64,000 nt of DNA from RH-AL1 sp965198485 (lineage in GTDB: Bacteria > Pseudomonadota > Alphaproteobacteria > Rhizobiales > Beijerinckiaceae), in NCBI GenBank assembly GCA_965198485.1, contig CBDAPQ010000005.1:3534001-3598000 (forward strand), written 5' to 3'. The notes under the pieces were generated by a model. That model did not search any database. It saw nothing but the letters and a program-made list of their open reading frames with translations, and was not told the origin of the DNA. Shown here piece by piece: positions 25,336 through 33,664 of this stretch; the first letter of the stretch is position 1; every line of letters begins with the position of its first letter. Made by a program: the position numbers and the translations under genes.

Positions 25336-26076
25336 TTAGCCAAGGTTCAAGACGTTCCGATGGGCTCGAAGAAGCTGCTCACGCTCTGTCTCAAGCCACG
25401 CGGCATCGCGTAGTCCTCGCGCCGTCGAAACTGGCAGATCGGCGATCACTTTGGTCGGGCGGGGCCCGAGAAGCAGAATGGTGTCGCTGACCATCAACGC
25501 CTCGCGCACGTCGTGGGTTACCATCAGCACGGTGGCCCGGCGTCGCGCCACGGCCCCGAACACGACGCCTCGCAGGGTTTCGGCGTTACGCTCGTCGAGC
25601 GAGACAAAGGCTTCATCGAGGATTAGGAGATCGGGGTCGACGGCGAGCGCCCTAGCCAGCGCAACGCGACGCGACATACCGCCGGAAAGTTGAAGCGGAC
25701 GATGGTCGCGCCAATCGAGGAGGCCCACCTCCGCAAGAAGAGCATCGACATCGTTGCGCGAGAGTCCCGGTGCGGCGAGGTGCACGTTCTGCGCAACGCT
25801 CCGCCAGGGCAGAAGACGCGCGTCTTGGAAGACGACGCCGAGCCGTAGCGTGTCGATCGGCGGCGAAATGCGTCCCTCGTAGGCCCTATCCAGGCCCATG
25901 ACGATGCGCAACGCAGTGGTCTTGCCGCAGCCCGACGGGCCGAGCAGACAGGTGACCTCACCGCGACGGAGAACGAAGCGCAGCCCCGCTATAACCTCGA
26001 GCGCGTCGCGCCCGCACGTGTGCGCCTTGCGCTCAATCGCCGCCTCAAGGAGCGGCGGGGCGCCAGCGTCGAGCAT
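25336..26076 (-). CDS. ABC transporter ATPase, nitrate/sulfonate/taurine type
   Basis: 246 residues with Walker A GPSGCGKT at 46-53, Q loop GVVFQDARLLPW, signature LSGGMSRR, Walker B LLILDEAFVSLD and H loop VTHDVREA. The sequence fits the TauB/SsuB group. It overlaps the permease gene by 32 bases and ends 352 bases before xoxF. Cargo is unknown; the position next to xoxF is the main clue. Confidence 0.88.
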   Translation of the reverse strand: MLDAGAPPLLEAAIERKAHTCGRDALEVIAGLRFVLRRGEVTCLLGPSGCGKTTALRIVMGLDRAYEGRISPPIDTLRLGVVFQDARLLPWRSVAQNVHLAAPGLSRNDVDALLAEVGLLDWRDHRPLQLSGGMSRRVALARALAVDPDLLILDEAFVSLDERNAETLRGVVFGAVARRRATVLMVTHDVREALMVSDTILLLGPRPTKVIADLPVSTARGLRDAAWLETEREQLLRAHRNVLNLG

Positions 26077-26794
26077 AATCGTCCAGCGGTTGAAGGATGA
26101 ACAGCTCGATGGCGAGCATCAAGATGGTGAAGGCGACGCTGTAGCCCAGGATGGCGACCGTGTCAGCAAATTGGAAGTAGCTGGAGATCTTGAAGCCGAC
26201 GCCGCTCGACATGCCGAACAGCTCAACTACGATCACGATCTTCCACACGATGCCAATGCCGGAACGCGCGGCGACGACGATGAACGGCATGGCCTGCGGC
26301 CAGACCACGTTACGAAAGCGCGACAGGAACGAGAAGCGGTAGAGGGTCGCGATCTCGTCGAGCGCGGGGTCGAAGGTGCGGGCGCCGTCGCGCAGGATGA
26401 TGGTGTTGTTGGGGAACTTGCTCACGGCGGCAGCCGCGACAGCCGCCGTCTCGTTCAATCCAAACCAGATGAACAGCAGCGCGGCCATCACGATCAGCGG
26501 CGTATTCTGGTAAAACAGGACCCACGGCATCAACATGCTGTCTTCGCGCCGTGAACGACCCAGCCACAGGCCGAGCCAGCAGCCGAACACCATGGCGATG
26601 AAGAAGGCGGCGACGGAGCGCCACAGCGTCATCGCGATGTTGAAAAGCATATCGCCGTGAACGAGATTGTCACCGATGAAAGCGAACACCTGCCCGGGGG
26701 GCGGCAGCTTCTCGGGATGAAACAGCGCGACGATCAGCGCCCAGACCAGGACGAGCCCGGCGAGAGAGAGGACAAATCGAAAAATCCGCAGCAC
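26045..26794 (-). CDS. ABC transporter permease, TauC/SsuC type
   Basis: 249 residues with about six membrane segments and a binding-protein-dependent transport loop (LDEIATLYRFSFLSRFRNVVWP region). It begins three bases after the binding-protein stop and overlaps the ATPase gene, so the three genes form one operon with the order SBP-permease-ATPase. Confidence 0.88.
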   Translation of the reverse strand: MLRIFRFVLSLAGLVLVWALIVALFHPEKLPPPGQVFAFIGDNLVHGDMLFNIAMTLWRSVAAFFIAMVFGCWLGLWLGRSRREDSMLMPWVLFYQNTPLIVMAALLFIWFGLNETAAVAAAAVSKFPNNTIILRDGARTFDPALDEIATLYRFSFLSRFRNVVWPQAMPFIVVAARSGIGIVWKIVIVVELFGMSSGVGFKISSYFQFADTVAILGYSVAFTILMLAIELFILQPLDDYARRWRPAAP

Positions 26795-26797
26795 GCG

Positions 26798-27799
26798 CTA
26801 GCCGTAGACCTTCTGGTCCACGTAGAGTCCGGCGGGCAGCGTCGTCGCTTTGCCGACCAGTGCCGGGCCACCGATCGCGGCCAGTGTCGCGTAGAAGGCG
26901 CTCGCCTCGGCGATTTCGGTGTCGCGCGGCTTGTGTGGAATGCCGCGTCGAAAGGCGTCTCTAAGGGCGACAAAGGTGCCTTCATCGGGCGCGTTCATGA
27001 GCGGCCGAAGCTTGGTCCAGACCGCCGGGTCGCCGCCCATCAGAGCCTCGGCCTGGCGTTCGGCCTTGCCAAAGGCGGCCAGCGTCGCCTCGGGCATATT
27101 TTCCTTGAACACGAAGCCGACGAAGGCAATCTTGCCCTGGGCGCCCAGACTCTCGGCGAGGTCTTCGACGTGAACGACGGTACGATAGGCCTTGGCAGCC
27201 AGGCGGGCGGCGTAGGTCCAGTACAGGAGGCCGGCATCCAGTTCGCCGCTTTCGAGCTTCAGCGAGAGAAGCGGCGGCGCACCAAACACCGGCCTGGCAT
27301 CTCTGGTGAGATCAAGCCCCTGCTTCTTGGCGGAGGCTTGCAGAAGAAGCCAGCTTTTGTCGAGCGCGCCACCGGCTATACCGATGGACTTGCCCTTGAG
27401 GTCGGCGATCGCCCGGATCGGCGATCCAGTCTTAACCACCAGCGACCCCTCGCTCGTCGAATAGGGTAGGAAGGTGATGGGCTTGCCTTCGGAGCGCAGT
27501 CGAGCGGCGAAGAGCAGGTCCGTCACGATGGCATCGACCGAACCGGAAAGGAAGCCGATGCGTGCCGCCTCGTTGGAAGCGAGAGGCACGTTCTCAACGA
27601 CCAGGCCTGCGGCCTTGTCGAGGCCATTGTCGAGGATCGTCGCGATTTCCCAATGCACGGCGCCGAACGGCAACGTGCCGACCCGCACGACCGGACGGTC
27701 CCCAGCTCGCGCCTGCGACGCAAGCAGCGCGGCGGCCGTGCCGGCGAGAATGGAACGTCGCGAGAACGAGGAGATCGGGATCATGGTGGCGTTGATCAT
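26798..27799 (-). CDS. ABC transporter binding protein, NMT1/THI5-TauA type
   Basis: 333 residues. The N-terminus has a Tat-like signal (SFSRRSILAGTAAALLASQA, R14R15). The mature protein shows the NMT1-like fold: RVGTLPFGAVHWEIATI, NEAARIGFLSGSVDAIVTDL and IRAIADLKGKSIGIAGG. Such proteins bind small organic anions or pyrimidines; the ligand here is unknown. As first gene of an operon ending just upstream of xoxF, it could bring in a methanol-pathway metabolite or a metal-chelator complex. That is inference. Confidence 0.85.
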   Translation of the reverse strand: MINATMIPISSFSRRSILAGTAAALLASQARAGDRPVVRVGTLPFGAVHWEIATILDNGLDKAAGLVVENVPLASNEAARIGFLSGSVDAIVTDLLFAARLRSEGKPITFLPYSTSEGSLVVKTGSPIRAIADLKGKSIGIAGGALDKSWLLLQASAKKQGLDLTRDARPVFGAPPLLSLKLESGELDAGLLYWTYAARLAAKAYRTVVHVEDLAESLGAQGKIAFVGFVFKENMPEATLAAFGKAERQAEALMGGDPAVWTKLRPLMNAPDEGTFVALRDAFRRGIPHKPRDTEIAEASAFYATLAAIGGPALVGKATTLPAGLYVDQKVYG

Positions 27800-28002
27800 A
27801 CGCTAGGTACGGCATGCGGCAAGTGAGCGAAAAGGCAGGTCGCATCGACAATGCCTCGTCGATGATCGCGCACGTATCATGGATTGTCCCCGGAGGGCTT
27901 TTGTGAAGCGGAACGCCTGTGTTCACCTTGTTTCGGAAGTCTTCTGAGCGACGCAACCAAACGCAGATTTTAGCAATTAGCGTCGTGATGGAGGAAAGAT
28001 TG

Positions 28003-28245
28003 ATGCGAAGGCTTGTCGTGTTGATGGTTGTCGTCGGCTCAATTTCACCGGCGCTCGCTTCGATGGACAAGTTTCACGTCACCGACGCGGAAAAGGCTGC
28101 TTGCACGTCCGATGCCGTGCGGTACTGCTTCGGAACCTACCCCGACGAGACAAAGCTACTGAGCTGCATGAAACAGAATCGCTCGTCATTGAGTGACATG
28201 TGCCGCAGCGCGTTCGACGCCGGCGTCAAGCGACGGCGGCTCTGA
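28003..28245 (+). CDS. Small exported cysteine-rich-repeat protein
   Basis: 80 residues from ATG 28003, with GGAGGAAAG upstream. A signal peptide (MRRLVVLMVVVGSISPALAS) precedes a short helical domain with four cysteines in C-x7-C-x13-C-x11-C spacing (ACTSDAVRYCFG ... SCMKQNRSSLSDMCRSAF). It resembles the 'cysteine rich repeat' of the GLG1 type found in small alphaproteobacterial periplasmic proteins. Function unknown. Its end overlaps the convergent acetyltransferase gene by 20 bases. Confidence 0.7.
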   Translation: MRRLVVLMVVVGSISPALASMDKFHVTDAEKAACTSDAVRYCFGTYPDETKLLSCMKQNRSSLSDMCRSAFDAGVKRRRL

Positions 28246-28942
28246 GGGCTACAAGGTCGACGATCTGCCGCCCGTTCCGCGCAAAATTGCCTGGTGTTAA
28301 CCAGAGCTGAAGCGCCGCCCGTATCTTGGGCCAGTCCTCTGCAACAATCGCGTACCAAGCCGTGTCGCGACTGCGGTTCTTAGTGACCATCGCGTTGCGA
28401 AAAACGCCCTCAAAGGTGAAGCCAAGGCGCGTGGCGGCCCGTCTTGAGGGCGCGTTGAGGCTATCGCATTTCCATTCGAGCCGGCGGTAGCCGAGTTCAT
28501 CGAACGCGCGGCGCATCAGCAGAAACAATGCCTCAGTGGCAGCCGGCGTACGCTGTATTGAGGGCGCAAAGTGAACGTGACCGATTTCGATGACGCCGTT
28601 GCCTGGATCGATCCGCATCAGCGCAACCGACCCCGCGGCCTCCATATCGCGCACCACCGCCATGTGGAGGGGATCGGCGGACGCGGATCGTATCGCGATC
28701 ATCTCCTTGAAAGCGTCGAGGTTGAGTTCACGATCGTTGGGCAAATAGGTCCAATCGCGTGCGTCGGTTGCCTGAGCGTAGGCTGAGTACAACGCGCCGC
28801 CGTGCCTCTCGGCATCCAGCGGCTCGACCCTGCAGAAGCGCCCCTCAAGCGATGCGCGCGGCGGCAAGGGCCTCGGCGTCCAATCCGGCAAAGCCTCGCC
28901 AATCGGCTGGCCGAAGGCATTTCGGCGGTCGGTCGCCATCAT
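28226..28942 (-). CDS. GNAT acetyltransferase, RimL-like
   Basis: 238 residues with a GNAT (RimL/Acetyltransf_3) domain: FCRVEPLDAERHGGAL at the start, GVIEIGHVHFAPSIQRTPAA around the acetyl-CoA site, and YRRLEWKCDSLNAPSRRAAT with RLGFTFEGVFRN, which match the C-terminal core of the family. The substrate cannot be read from sequence. It starts inside the stop of the haem oxygenase gene (ATGA), so the two are co-transcribed. Confidence 0.85.
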   Translation of the reverse strand: MMATDRRNAFGQPIGEALPDWTPRPLPPRASLEGRFCRVEPLDAERHGGALYSAYAQATDARDWTYLPNDRELNLDAFKEMIAIRSASADPLHMAVVRDMEAAGSVALMRIDPGNGVIEIGHVHFAPSIQRTPAATEALFLLMRRAFDELGYRRLEWKCDSLNAPSRRAATRLGFTFEGVFRNAMVTKNRSRDTAWYAIVAEDWPKIRAALQLWLTPGNFARNGRQIVDLVALRAAVA

Positions 28943-29610
28943 GGCCGAGCGATAAAAGCCTGCACCGCCTCGGAGACGGCGATGTTGTGCCGGAACGCCG
29001 CCACGGCTTCGTCGCAGATCGTCTGTGCGGCCCGGCTCGTGGAAGCGACGGTATCGAGCGCGGCGCGCAAGGCGAGCTTGGGCGCAGCAAGGTCGGCGTA
29101 GGCGGGAAAATTGTAGAAGGCGAGCGCGTCCTGCCCGAGCCCCAGCATGCGAGCGAGCAGCGGCTTGAGGATCTGGCCGCCACTGAGGTCACCGAGATAA
29201 CGGGCGTAGGCATGGCCGGCGAGCCGGCCCGGGTTCGACGCCGAGACGGTAATCGCCTCCGCGTAGGCCGTAGCCTCTGGAAGAAGCGGCAGAGCCACCC
29301 AGTCCGCGCCCGCGATCGCACGCAGGTCGGCCGAGAGCGCTTCGAGGCGGTGGAAGCGTGGATCGGCGAAGGCGGCCACCAGCGGATCGGCAGCTTGCGC
29401 CGAGAGAGCCGGCTCGAGCGCGGCATAAGCCGGAAGGAGGTTGCGCAGAAAGAGTGCGTATCCCGCCTTGGTGGCGCGGCCGTGCAGCAGTTCGGCGATG
29501 AAGCCGGCGCGTTCAGCGGCACGATGCACGAGCTTGGTGCGCTCGCGGATCACGGCGGCGAAGCCGGAGTCGTCGTCGGCGGATGGCGGCGCGGCAAGGG
29601 TGTGTGACAT
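28939..29610 (-). CDS. Biliverdin-producing haem oxygenase (HO-1 type)
   Basis: 223 residues of the HmuO/HO-1 fold. The proximal haem ligand is H29 (RTKLVHRAAE), and the distal helix signature GHAYARYLGDLSGGQIL is intact. It opens haem to biliverdin, CO and Fe(II). In phototrophs biliverdin is the chromophore of bacteriophytochromes, which often control puf/bch genes, and the gene sits next to pufC. No phytochrome is in the window, so iron release is an equal alternative. Confidence 0.92.
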   Translation of the reverse strand: MSHTLAAPPSADDDSGFAAVIRERTKLVHRAAERAGFIAELLHGRATKAGYALFLRNLLPAYAALEPALSAQAADPLVAAFADPRFHRLEALSADLRAIAGADWVALPLLPEATAYAEAITVSASNPGRLAGHAYARYLGDLSGGQILKPLLARMLGLGQDALAFYNFPAYADLAAPKLALRAALDTVASTSRAAQTICDEAVAAFRHNIAVSEAVQAFIARP

Positions 29611-29669
29611 CGCTCCGGCTTAGGACGCCGGGCCGGGCGCGTCCAGCCGCTGCCTCTACCGGCATCGGC

Positions 29670-29684
29670 GGGGGGGGGGGGGGG
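29670..29684. repeat. Homopolymer tract of 15 G
   Basis: Fifteen consecutive G on the plus strand, between the haem oxygenase start (59 bases before its ATG) and the pufC stop. A small GC hairpin adjoins it. Such tracts slip readily in replication and are also error-prone in assemblies, so length is unreliable. Confidence 0.9.
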
Positions 29685-29720
29685 CTTCGGCGTGGCCGAG
29701 CGCTCCCCTACCGTGGACAG

Positions 29721-30887
29721 TCAGTACTGCGGGTCGGCCCCCTTCGGCGGTTCGGGCGCGTCACCGGAGCTGTCGGCCGACGTGGTCGGCGTCACCGCAG
29801 CCGCCGGCGGAGGCGGCGCGGAGGAGGCGGTCGACGACTGAGTGGATGGCGATCCCGACTCGCTCTGCTTATCGAGGCTGGCCACATCCGTCGCCTCGGT
29901 GAGCTCGGGATAGGTCCCGATCATCGAGGCCCCGAGCAGGGGCTTGAAGGCACCCTGGTGACAGGTCGTGCAGTCCACCTTGGGCACGTCGCCGTTGGGG
30001 CCGAGGCGGTTGGCGGGAAAGACGCCGTTGAGGCTCTCCAAGTAGTGGACGTTCATGTCCCGCACCATGCGGATGCCGTACCAGGCGTTGACGCGTTGCG
30101 GCGTCGACTGGCTCCAGTTCGAGAACGCCCGCGTGTTGTGACAATAGGTGCAGTTCACGCCCAGCGCGGTGCTCATGTGCATCATCAGCGAGTAGGTGCC
30201 CTCGGTCTGCTTGATCGACTGATGATCGGTCCCGGCCAGCGGCACCGTGGCATTGACGCGGATCTCCTTGGCCTCCTGCAGGTAAGGGGTCAGCGGATCG
30301 GTCGGCAGCGAGGAGTTCCCGGCAAGCGTCGCCGGCACCGCCATTTCCGCGGGCGTGCCCGGATTGTTGAACCAGATATAGGACGGCACGGGCTGGCCGC
30401 GGTGACAGGTCCAACAGGTCACCCCGACGTTGGCGACATGCGACTTCCAGTCGGCATTGACGTGCCGGGTCATCTGCAGCATGCGCCGCGCCACGCGCTT
30501 GGTGTAGAGCGCGTCGGAGGCAAAGTTGCCCTCGTTGCCGTGGCAATAGGAACAACCACCGTTGTTAGGCGCGACCCAAGTTGCGAAGCTGGTCATCACG
30601 CGCAGGAACTCGGCGGCATCGACGTCGCCTAGAACCTGGACGTTCTTATAGATATTCTTGGATTTCGTCCCGGTCTTCTCGACCGGGTCGATCACGTCGG
30701 GCAGCGCATTCTTCTGCTGCTCCATCGCGAGCTCGGCGCGATGGTAGATCAGGTCCATGCCGGTGCCGCGATAGCCGTGCTGCACGGTCTCCGTGCGCGG
30801 CGACTGGAAGGTGCCGAACACGAGGAAGCCGAAGGCCGCGACGGCGAAGGCGCCACCGATCCAGATGCCGATGCCGATCCTCTTCAT
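29721..30887 (-). CDS. pufC: Tetrahaem reaction-centre cytochrome PufC
   Basis: 388 residues. A membrane anchor (residues about 7-26) is followed by four c-haem sites: CSYCH 112-116, CWTCH 158-162, CTYCH 246-250 and CTTCH 306-310. A low-complexity Ser/Ala/Pro tail ends the protein. PufC re-reduces the photooxidised special pair on the periplasmic side. No lipobox Cys is seen, so anchoring is by the N-terminal helix. It is the last gene of the puf operon and overlaps pufM by four bases. Confidence 0.97.
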   Translation of the reverse strand: MKRIGIGIWIGGAFAVAAFGFLVFGTFQSPRTETVQHGYRGTGMDLIYHRAELAMEQQKNALPDVIDPVEKTGTKSKNIYKNVQVLGDVDAAEFLRVMTSFATWVAPNNGGCSYCHGNEGNFASDALYTKRVARRMLQMTRHVNADWKSHVANVGVTCWTCHRGQPVPSYIWFNNPGTPAEMAVPATLAGNSSLPTDPLTPYLQEAKEIRVNATVPLAGTDHQSIKQTEGTYSLMMHMSTALGVNCTYCHNTRAFSNWSQSTPQRVNAWYGIRMVRDMNVHYLESLNGVFPANRLGPNGDVPKVDCTTCHQGAFKPLLGASMIGTYPELTEATDVASLDKQSESGSPSTQSSTASSAPPPPAAAVTPTTSADSSGDAPEPPKGADPQY

Positions 30888-31867
30888 TGCGGCGCCCCCG
30901 TGAGCGTGGCGGGATCCACAACCGGCGGACCGGCGTGCGGGTATTGCGGAGCGACGCCATGCTTGACGGCCCAGAGGTACCAGTTGTCGACGGCCGTGCC
31001 GGAGAGGAGGATGCCGATGCCGCCCACAAGCGGGGTCAGCACGGCGAACCACCAAGCCCAGCGGTGCACCGACTCCATGGTGGCGTTGAAGCCCATGGTC
31101 CAGCGCCAGAACAGGGCGGCGCGCTCCGAGGCGGTGCCGCGGTCGACGATCTGCTCGATCTCGCGCTCGCCGCCCAGCCGGCTCACCGCCAGGATGGTGG
31201 CGCCGTGCATGGCGAAGAGCAGCACCGAACCGTAGAGGAACGCGATCGAGAGCATGTGGAAGGGGTTGTAGAAAAGGTTGCCGTAACGCAGCGAAAAGGC
31301 CGCGGTCCAGTCGAGGTGCGGGAAGATACCGAAGGGCACCGCCTCGCCCCAGCTGCCCATCAGCAGCGGACGGATGAAGCCGAGGACCAGGTAGAGCCAG
31401 ATCGCCGACATGAACGCCCAGGCCGCATGCGTGCCCATGCCGAGGATCTTGGCGCGACGATAGATGCGCCCCCACCACAGCAGCACCGAAGCGGTCAGAA
31501 AGAAGCCGGCGATCTGCCACCAGCCGCCCTGATCGAGCGGACAGATGATGCACAGGCCCATCGCGGGCGGCGGCGGCTCTAGCGCGAGCCACGGCAGTTG
31601 GCGCAAGAACTGCACGGGATCCCAGTTCACCGACGCCCACATGTTGAGGCCGATGATCTCGAAGGCCAGCACGCCGCAGAGAAGCGACGCGACGCCAAGG
31701 AAGCCGAGGTAAACGGGCCCGACCTGGGCATCGCCGATCATCCCAGCCCAATAGTTGAAGAACGGCGCGCCGATGCGTTCCTTGTTGCCGTGGCCCGGAA
31801 GCGCGACGCCGAGATAGAGCGGTCCGCGGATCTGGACCTGCGTGAAGATGTTCTGGTATTCGGCCAT
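30884..31867 (-). CDS. pufM: Photosynthetic reaction centre M subunit
   Basis: 327 residues, MAEYQNIFTQVQIRGPLYLG at the start, with five membrane helices and the expected bacteriochlorophyll and non-haem iron His ligands (for example in NPFHMLSIAFLYGS and AMHGATILAV). With PufL it binds the special pair, pheophytins and quinones. It starts 12 bases after pufL and overlaps pufC. Length and sequence are typical of type II reaction centres. Confidence 0.97.
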   Translation of the reverse strand: MAEYQNIFTQVQIRGPLYLGVALPGHGNKERIGAPFFNYWAGMIGDAQVGPVYLGFLGVASLLCGVLAFEIIGLNMWASVNWDPVQFLRQLPWLALEPPPPAMGLCIICPLDQGGWWQIAGFFLTASVLLWWGRIYRRAKILGMGTHAAWAFMSAIWLYLVLGFIRPLLMGSWGEAVPFGIFPHLDWTAAFSLRYGNLFYNPFHMLSIAFLYGSVLLFAMHGATILAVSRLGGEREIEQIVDRGTASERAALFWRWTMGFNATMESVHRWAWWFAVLTPLVGGIGILLSGTAVDNWYLWAVKHGVAPQYPHAGPPVVDPATLTGAPQ

Positions 31868-31879
31868 GCTACGCCCCCC

Positions 31880-32704
31880 TCAGCGCCAGATCGGCATGTT
31901 GAGCCACCAAGACCACCATTCCGGCCATCCACGCGACCAGAACGGCCCCGAGATCACGATGCAGACGGCGCTCCAGAAACCGGCCGACAGCGCCAGGAAG
32001 AGGCCGAGGCGATGGATGCCGAGCGTGCCGATCGACCAGCCGACATAGTCGCGGAACACGGTGTTCTCGTGCTCCGGCGTCTTGACCCGCTGGCCCTTCT
32101 GCGGATTGGTCGAGGATAACACCAACGATCCGTGAAGCGACAATGCGAGCGTCGTGGCGAAAAAGAACGTGACGGCCAACATGTGTGCGGGATTGTAATG
32201 GAAGTGAAGGTATTGGTATCCGGTGTTTGATACCCAATCGAGATGCGAGAGGATCCCGTAGGGGAAACCGAAGCCCCAGGCGCCGAGCAGCATCGGCCTG
32301 ACGACCTCGAGGCAGACGTAAGCCAGGATGGCGACGGAGAAGGCGAAGGGCACGTGGAGACCGATGCCGAGCTTGCGACAGATCTCGACCTCGCGCAGCG
32401 CCCAGGAGCCGAAGGCCCCGATGGCGCAGATCGTGATCAGCTGCCAGAGCCCGCCTTCCTTCAACGGCGCCAAGGCAAGGCCATAGGAGACATCGGGCGG
32501 AGCGATATTGATCTGCCAGATGTTCCAGGTCGGCCCGAGCGCCGCGCCGTAGATGATCAGCGCCGTGCCGATGAAGGAAAAGAAGATGGTGGTCACGCCG
32601 AAGAAGCCGACGTAGAAGGGCCCAACCCAAAAATCGAACAGGTCGCCCCCGACCAGCGTGCCTCCCGGCACGCGATATTTACGCTCGAACGTGAGCATTG
32701 ACAT
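31880..32704 (-). CDS. pufL: Photosynthetic reaction centre L subunit
   Basis: 274 residues from ATG 32704 (MSMLTFERKYRVPGGTLVGG), preceded by GGGGAGG seven bases upstream; an ATG at 32722 is less likely. Five membrane helices, with ligand-bearing segments NPAHMLAVTFFFATTLALSLHGS typical of PufL. It follows pufA after a 151-base spacer containing a hairpin, the usual arrangement that makes LH1 more abundant than the reaction centre. Confidence 0.97.
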   Translation of the reverse strand: MSMLTFERKYRVPGGTLVGGDLFDFWVGPFYVGFFGVTTIFFSFIGTALIIYGAALGPTWNIWQINIAPPDVSYGLALAPLKEGGLWQLITICAIGAFGSWALREVEICRKLGIGLHVPFAFSVAILAYVCLEVVRPMLLGAWGFGFPYGILSHLDWVSNTGYQYLHFHYNPAHMLAVTFFFATTLALSLHGSLVLSSTNPQKGQRVKTPEHENTVFRDYVGWSIGTLGIHRLGLFLALSAGFWSAVCIVISGPFWSRGWPEWWSWWLNMPIWR

Positions 32705-32794
32705 AGCTATGCCTCCCCGCACGTAGCGCGGGTCGTTTTCGGCCTCGGCGACGTGCTATATTTATTATTGCTTCAGTGGTGTCTTCCCAGTGAC

Positions 32795-32817
32795 GACGGC
32801 CGGGAGCCCCAGCCGTC
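32795..32817 (-). promoter_or_regulatory. pufA-pufL intercistronic hairpin
   Basis: On the minus strand GACGGC-T-GGG-GCT-CCC-G-GCCGTC, nine paired bases with one mismatch, in the gap between pufA and pufL. In purple bacteria such hairpins protect the pufBA part of the mRNA from 3' decay and so raise LH1 over reaction-centre expression. The role here is by analogy. Confidence 0.7.
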
Positions 32818-32855
32818 TTCGTTGTTATGCGTCGTACCGGTTGGATGCGACGGCG

Positions 32856-33047
32856 CTAGCGCGCCGGCGCGGGAACCGGCGACATCTGGCTGGCCGCCGC
32901 AGCCTGCTTCGCGTGCGACCCTTCAAGCCAGTTGAAGCGATCGGTCGAGAGCAGGATGAAGTGGATCAGCAGAGCCAGAGCGAAGAGGAAGGTGAAGAGG
33001 GCGACCAGCGTCCTGCGGGGATCGAAAAGCAGCCAAACACGCCACAT
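32856..33047 (-). CDS. pufA: Light-harvesting 1 alpha polypeptide PufA
   Basis: 63 residues from ATG 33047 (MWRVWLLFDPRRTLVALFTF). One membrane helix with the bacteriochlorophyll ligand H29 (ALALLIHFILLST) and the typical RFNWLEGS tail. The 14-base gap to pufB and shared direction show a pufBA pair. It would form the LH1 ring around the reaction centre together with PufB. Confidence 0.96.
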   Translation of the reverse strand: MWRVWLLFDPRRTLVALFTFLFALALLIHFILLSTDRFNWLEGSHAKQAAAASQMSPVPAPAR

Positions 33048-33061
33048 GGTATGATCTCCCC

Positions 33062-33280
33062 TTAACCGAGCATGGTGAGCGCGTGATGGAGCAAGTCCAT
33101 CGAGGTCTTGTAGCCGTTCGGACCCGGAATCCAAGGACGCCACAGCCACACCAGAATGTGAGCGATGATCGCGATCACAGTAAAGGCGATGAAGCTGGTG
33201 ACGAAGATGGAGTGGAATTCACGTGCTTCCGGTTCCGTCATGCCTGAAATGGAGACGTCGCGTCCCGGGACTTCAGCCAT
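33062..33280 (-). CDS. pufB: Light-harvesting 1 beta polypeptide PufB
   Basis: 72 residues with one membrane helix. It carries both family histidines, H23 (EFHSIFV) and bacteriochlorophyll ligand H41 (IIAHILVWLWRPW), and the WRPWIPG end of the beta chain. It is followed by pufA and preceded by a hairpin-rich leader after pufQ. Confidence 0.96.
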   Translation of the reverse strand: MAEVPGRDVSISGMTEPEAREFHSIFVTSFIAFTVIAIIAHILVWLWRPWIPGPNGYKTSMDLLHHALTMLG

Positions 33281-33298
33281 GTTACCCTCCCTACTAAG

Positions 33299-33310
33299 GC
33301 CCCTAGGGGC
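33299..33310. promoter_or_regulatory. Perfect 12-bp palindrome before pufB
   Basis: GCCCCTAGGGGC, 19 bases before the pufB ATG. It could fold in the leader of the pufBA message or be an operator; it does not match the TGT-N12-ACA pattern. Confidence 0.4.
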
Positions 33311-33366
33311 AGTTACCGCGACCGTCCCTGCGGCGGGATTGTCGGGACACCATGCCCCGACGTTTT

Positions 33367-33390
33367 ATGCGTCCGGAAATCCGGACGTAT
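33367..33390. promoter_or_regulatory. Hairpin in pufQ-pufB interval
   Basis: ATGCGTCCGG-AAAT-CCGGACGTAT, a 10-bp stem with one G-T pair, just after the pufQ stop on the minus strand. The following AAAACG gives no T run, so it is more likely an mRNA processing or 5'-stabilising element upstream of pufBA than a terminator. Confidence 0.55.
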
Positions 33391-33405
33391 AACTCTGGCG
33401 CGGCT

Positions 33406-33621
33406 TCAGCCCGCGAGGGCGAAGCGCGCGATGGTGCCGGCGGCCTCGCGGGCCTCGGCGAAGATCGGCCGGCGCGACGACGCGTCCTGCCAGAAGGTGG
33501 GGCTCAAACGTCGCGCGGCGGCGGTGAAGAAGCAGCCCGGGAGGCAGGTCGCGAAGATCACGCGGAACTGCAGGCTATCCCAATCGCGGGCGGCGCGCTC
33601 GTTGGCGGTCATAAAGGTCAT
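33406..33621 (-). CDS. pufQ: PufQ-like protein
   Basis: 71 residues from ATG 33621, with a strong AGGGAGG site upstream. One hydrophobic helix (LQFRVIFATCLPGCFFTAAA) and a short C-terminal tail (FAEAREAAGTIARF) resemble PufQ of Rhodobacter in size, layout and the tail. It lies between bchZ and pufB, where pufQ belongs. PufQ stimulates bacteriochlorophyll synthesis, perhaps as a pigment carrier. Sequence conservation is low, so context carries much of the call. Confidence 0.72.
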   Translation of the reverse strand: MTFMTANERAARDWDSLQFRVIFATCLPGCFFTAAARRLSPTFWQDASSRRPIFAEAREAAGTIARFALAG

Positions 33622-33664
33622 GAAATCCTCCCTTGAAGCCCGGTTGTCTTCTGGCGGATAGCGT

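Noticed and set aside
29721..31751. Extended frame upstream of pufC
   Set aside because: The region upstream of 30887 overlaps pufM, which is read in another frame; PufC homology begins at MKRIGIG.
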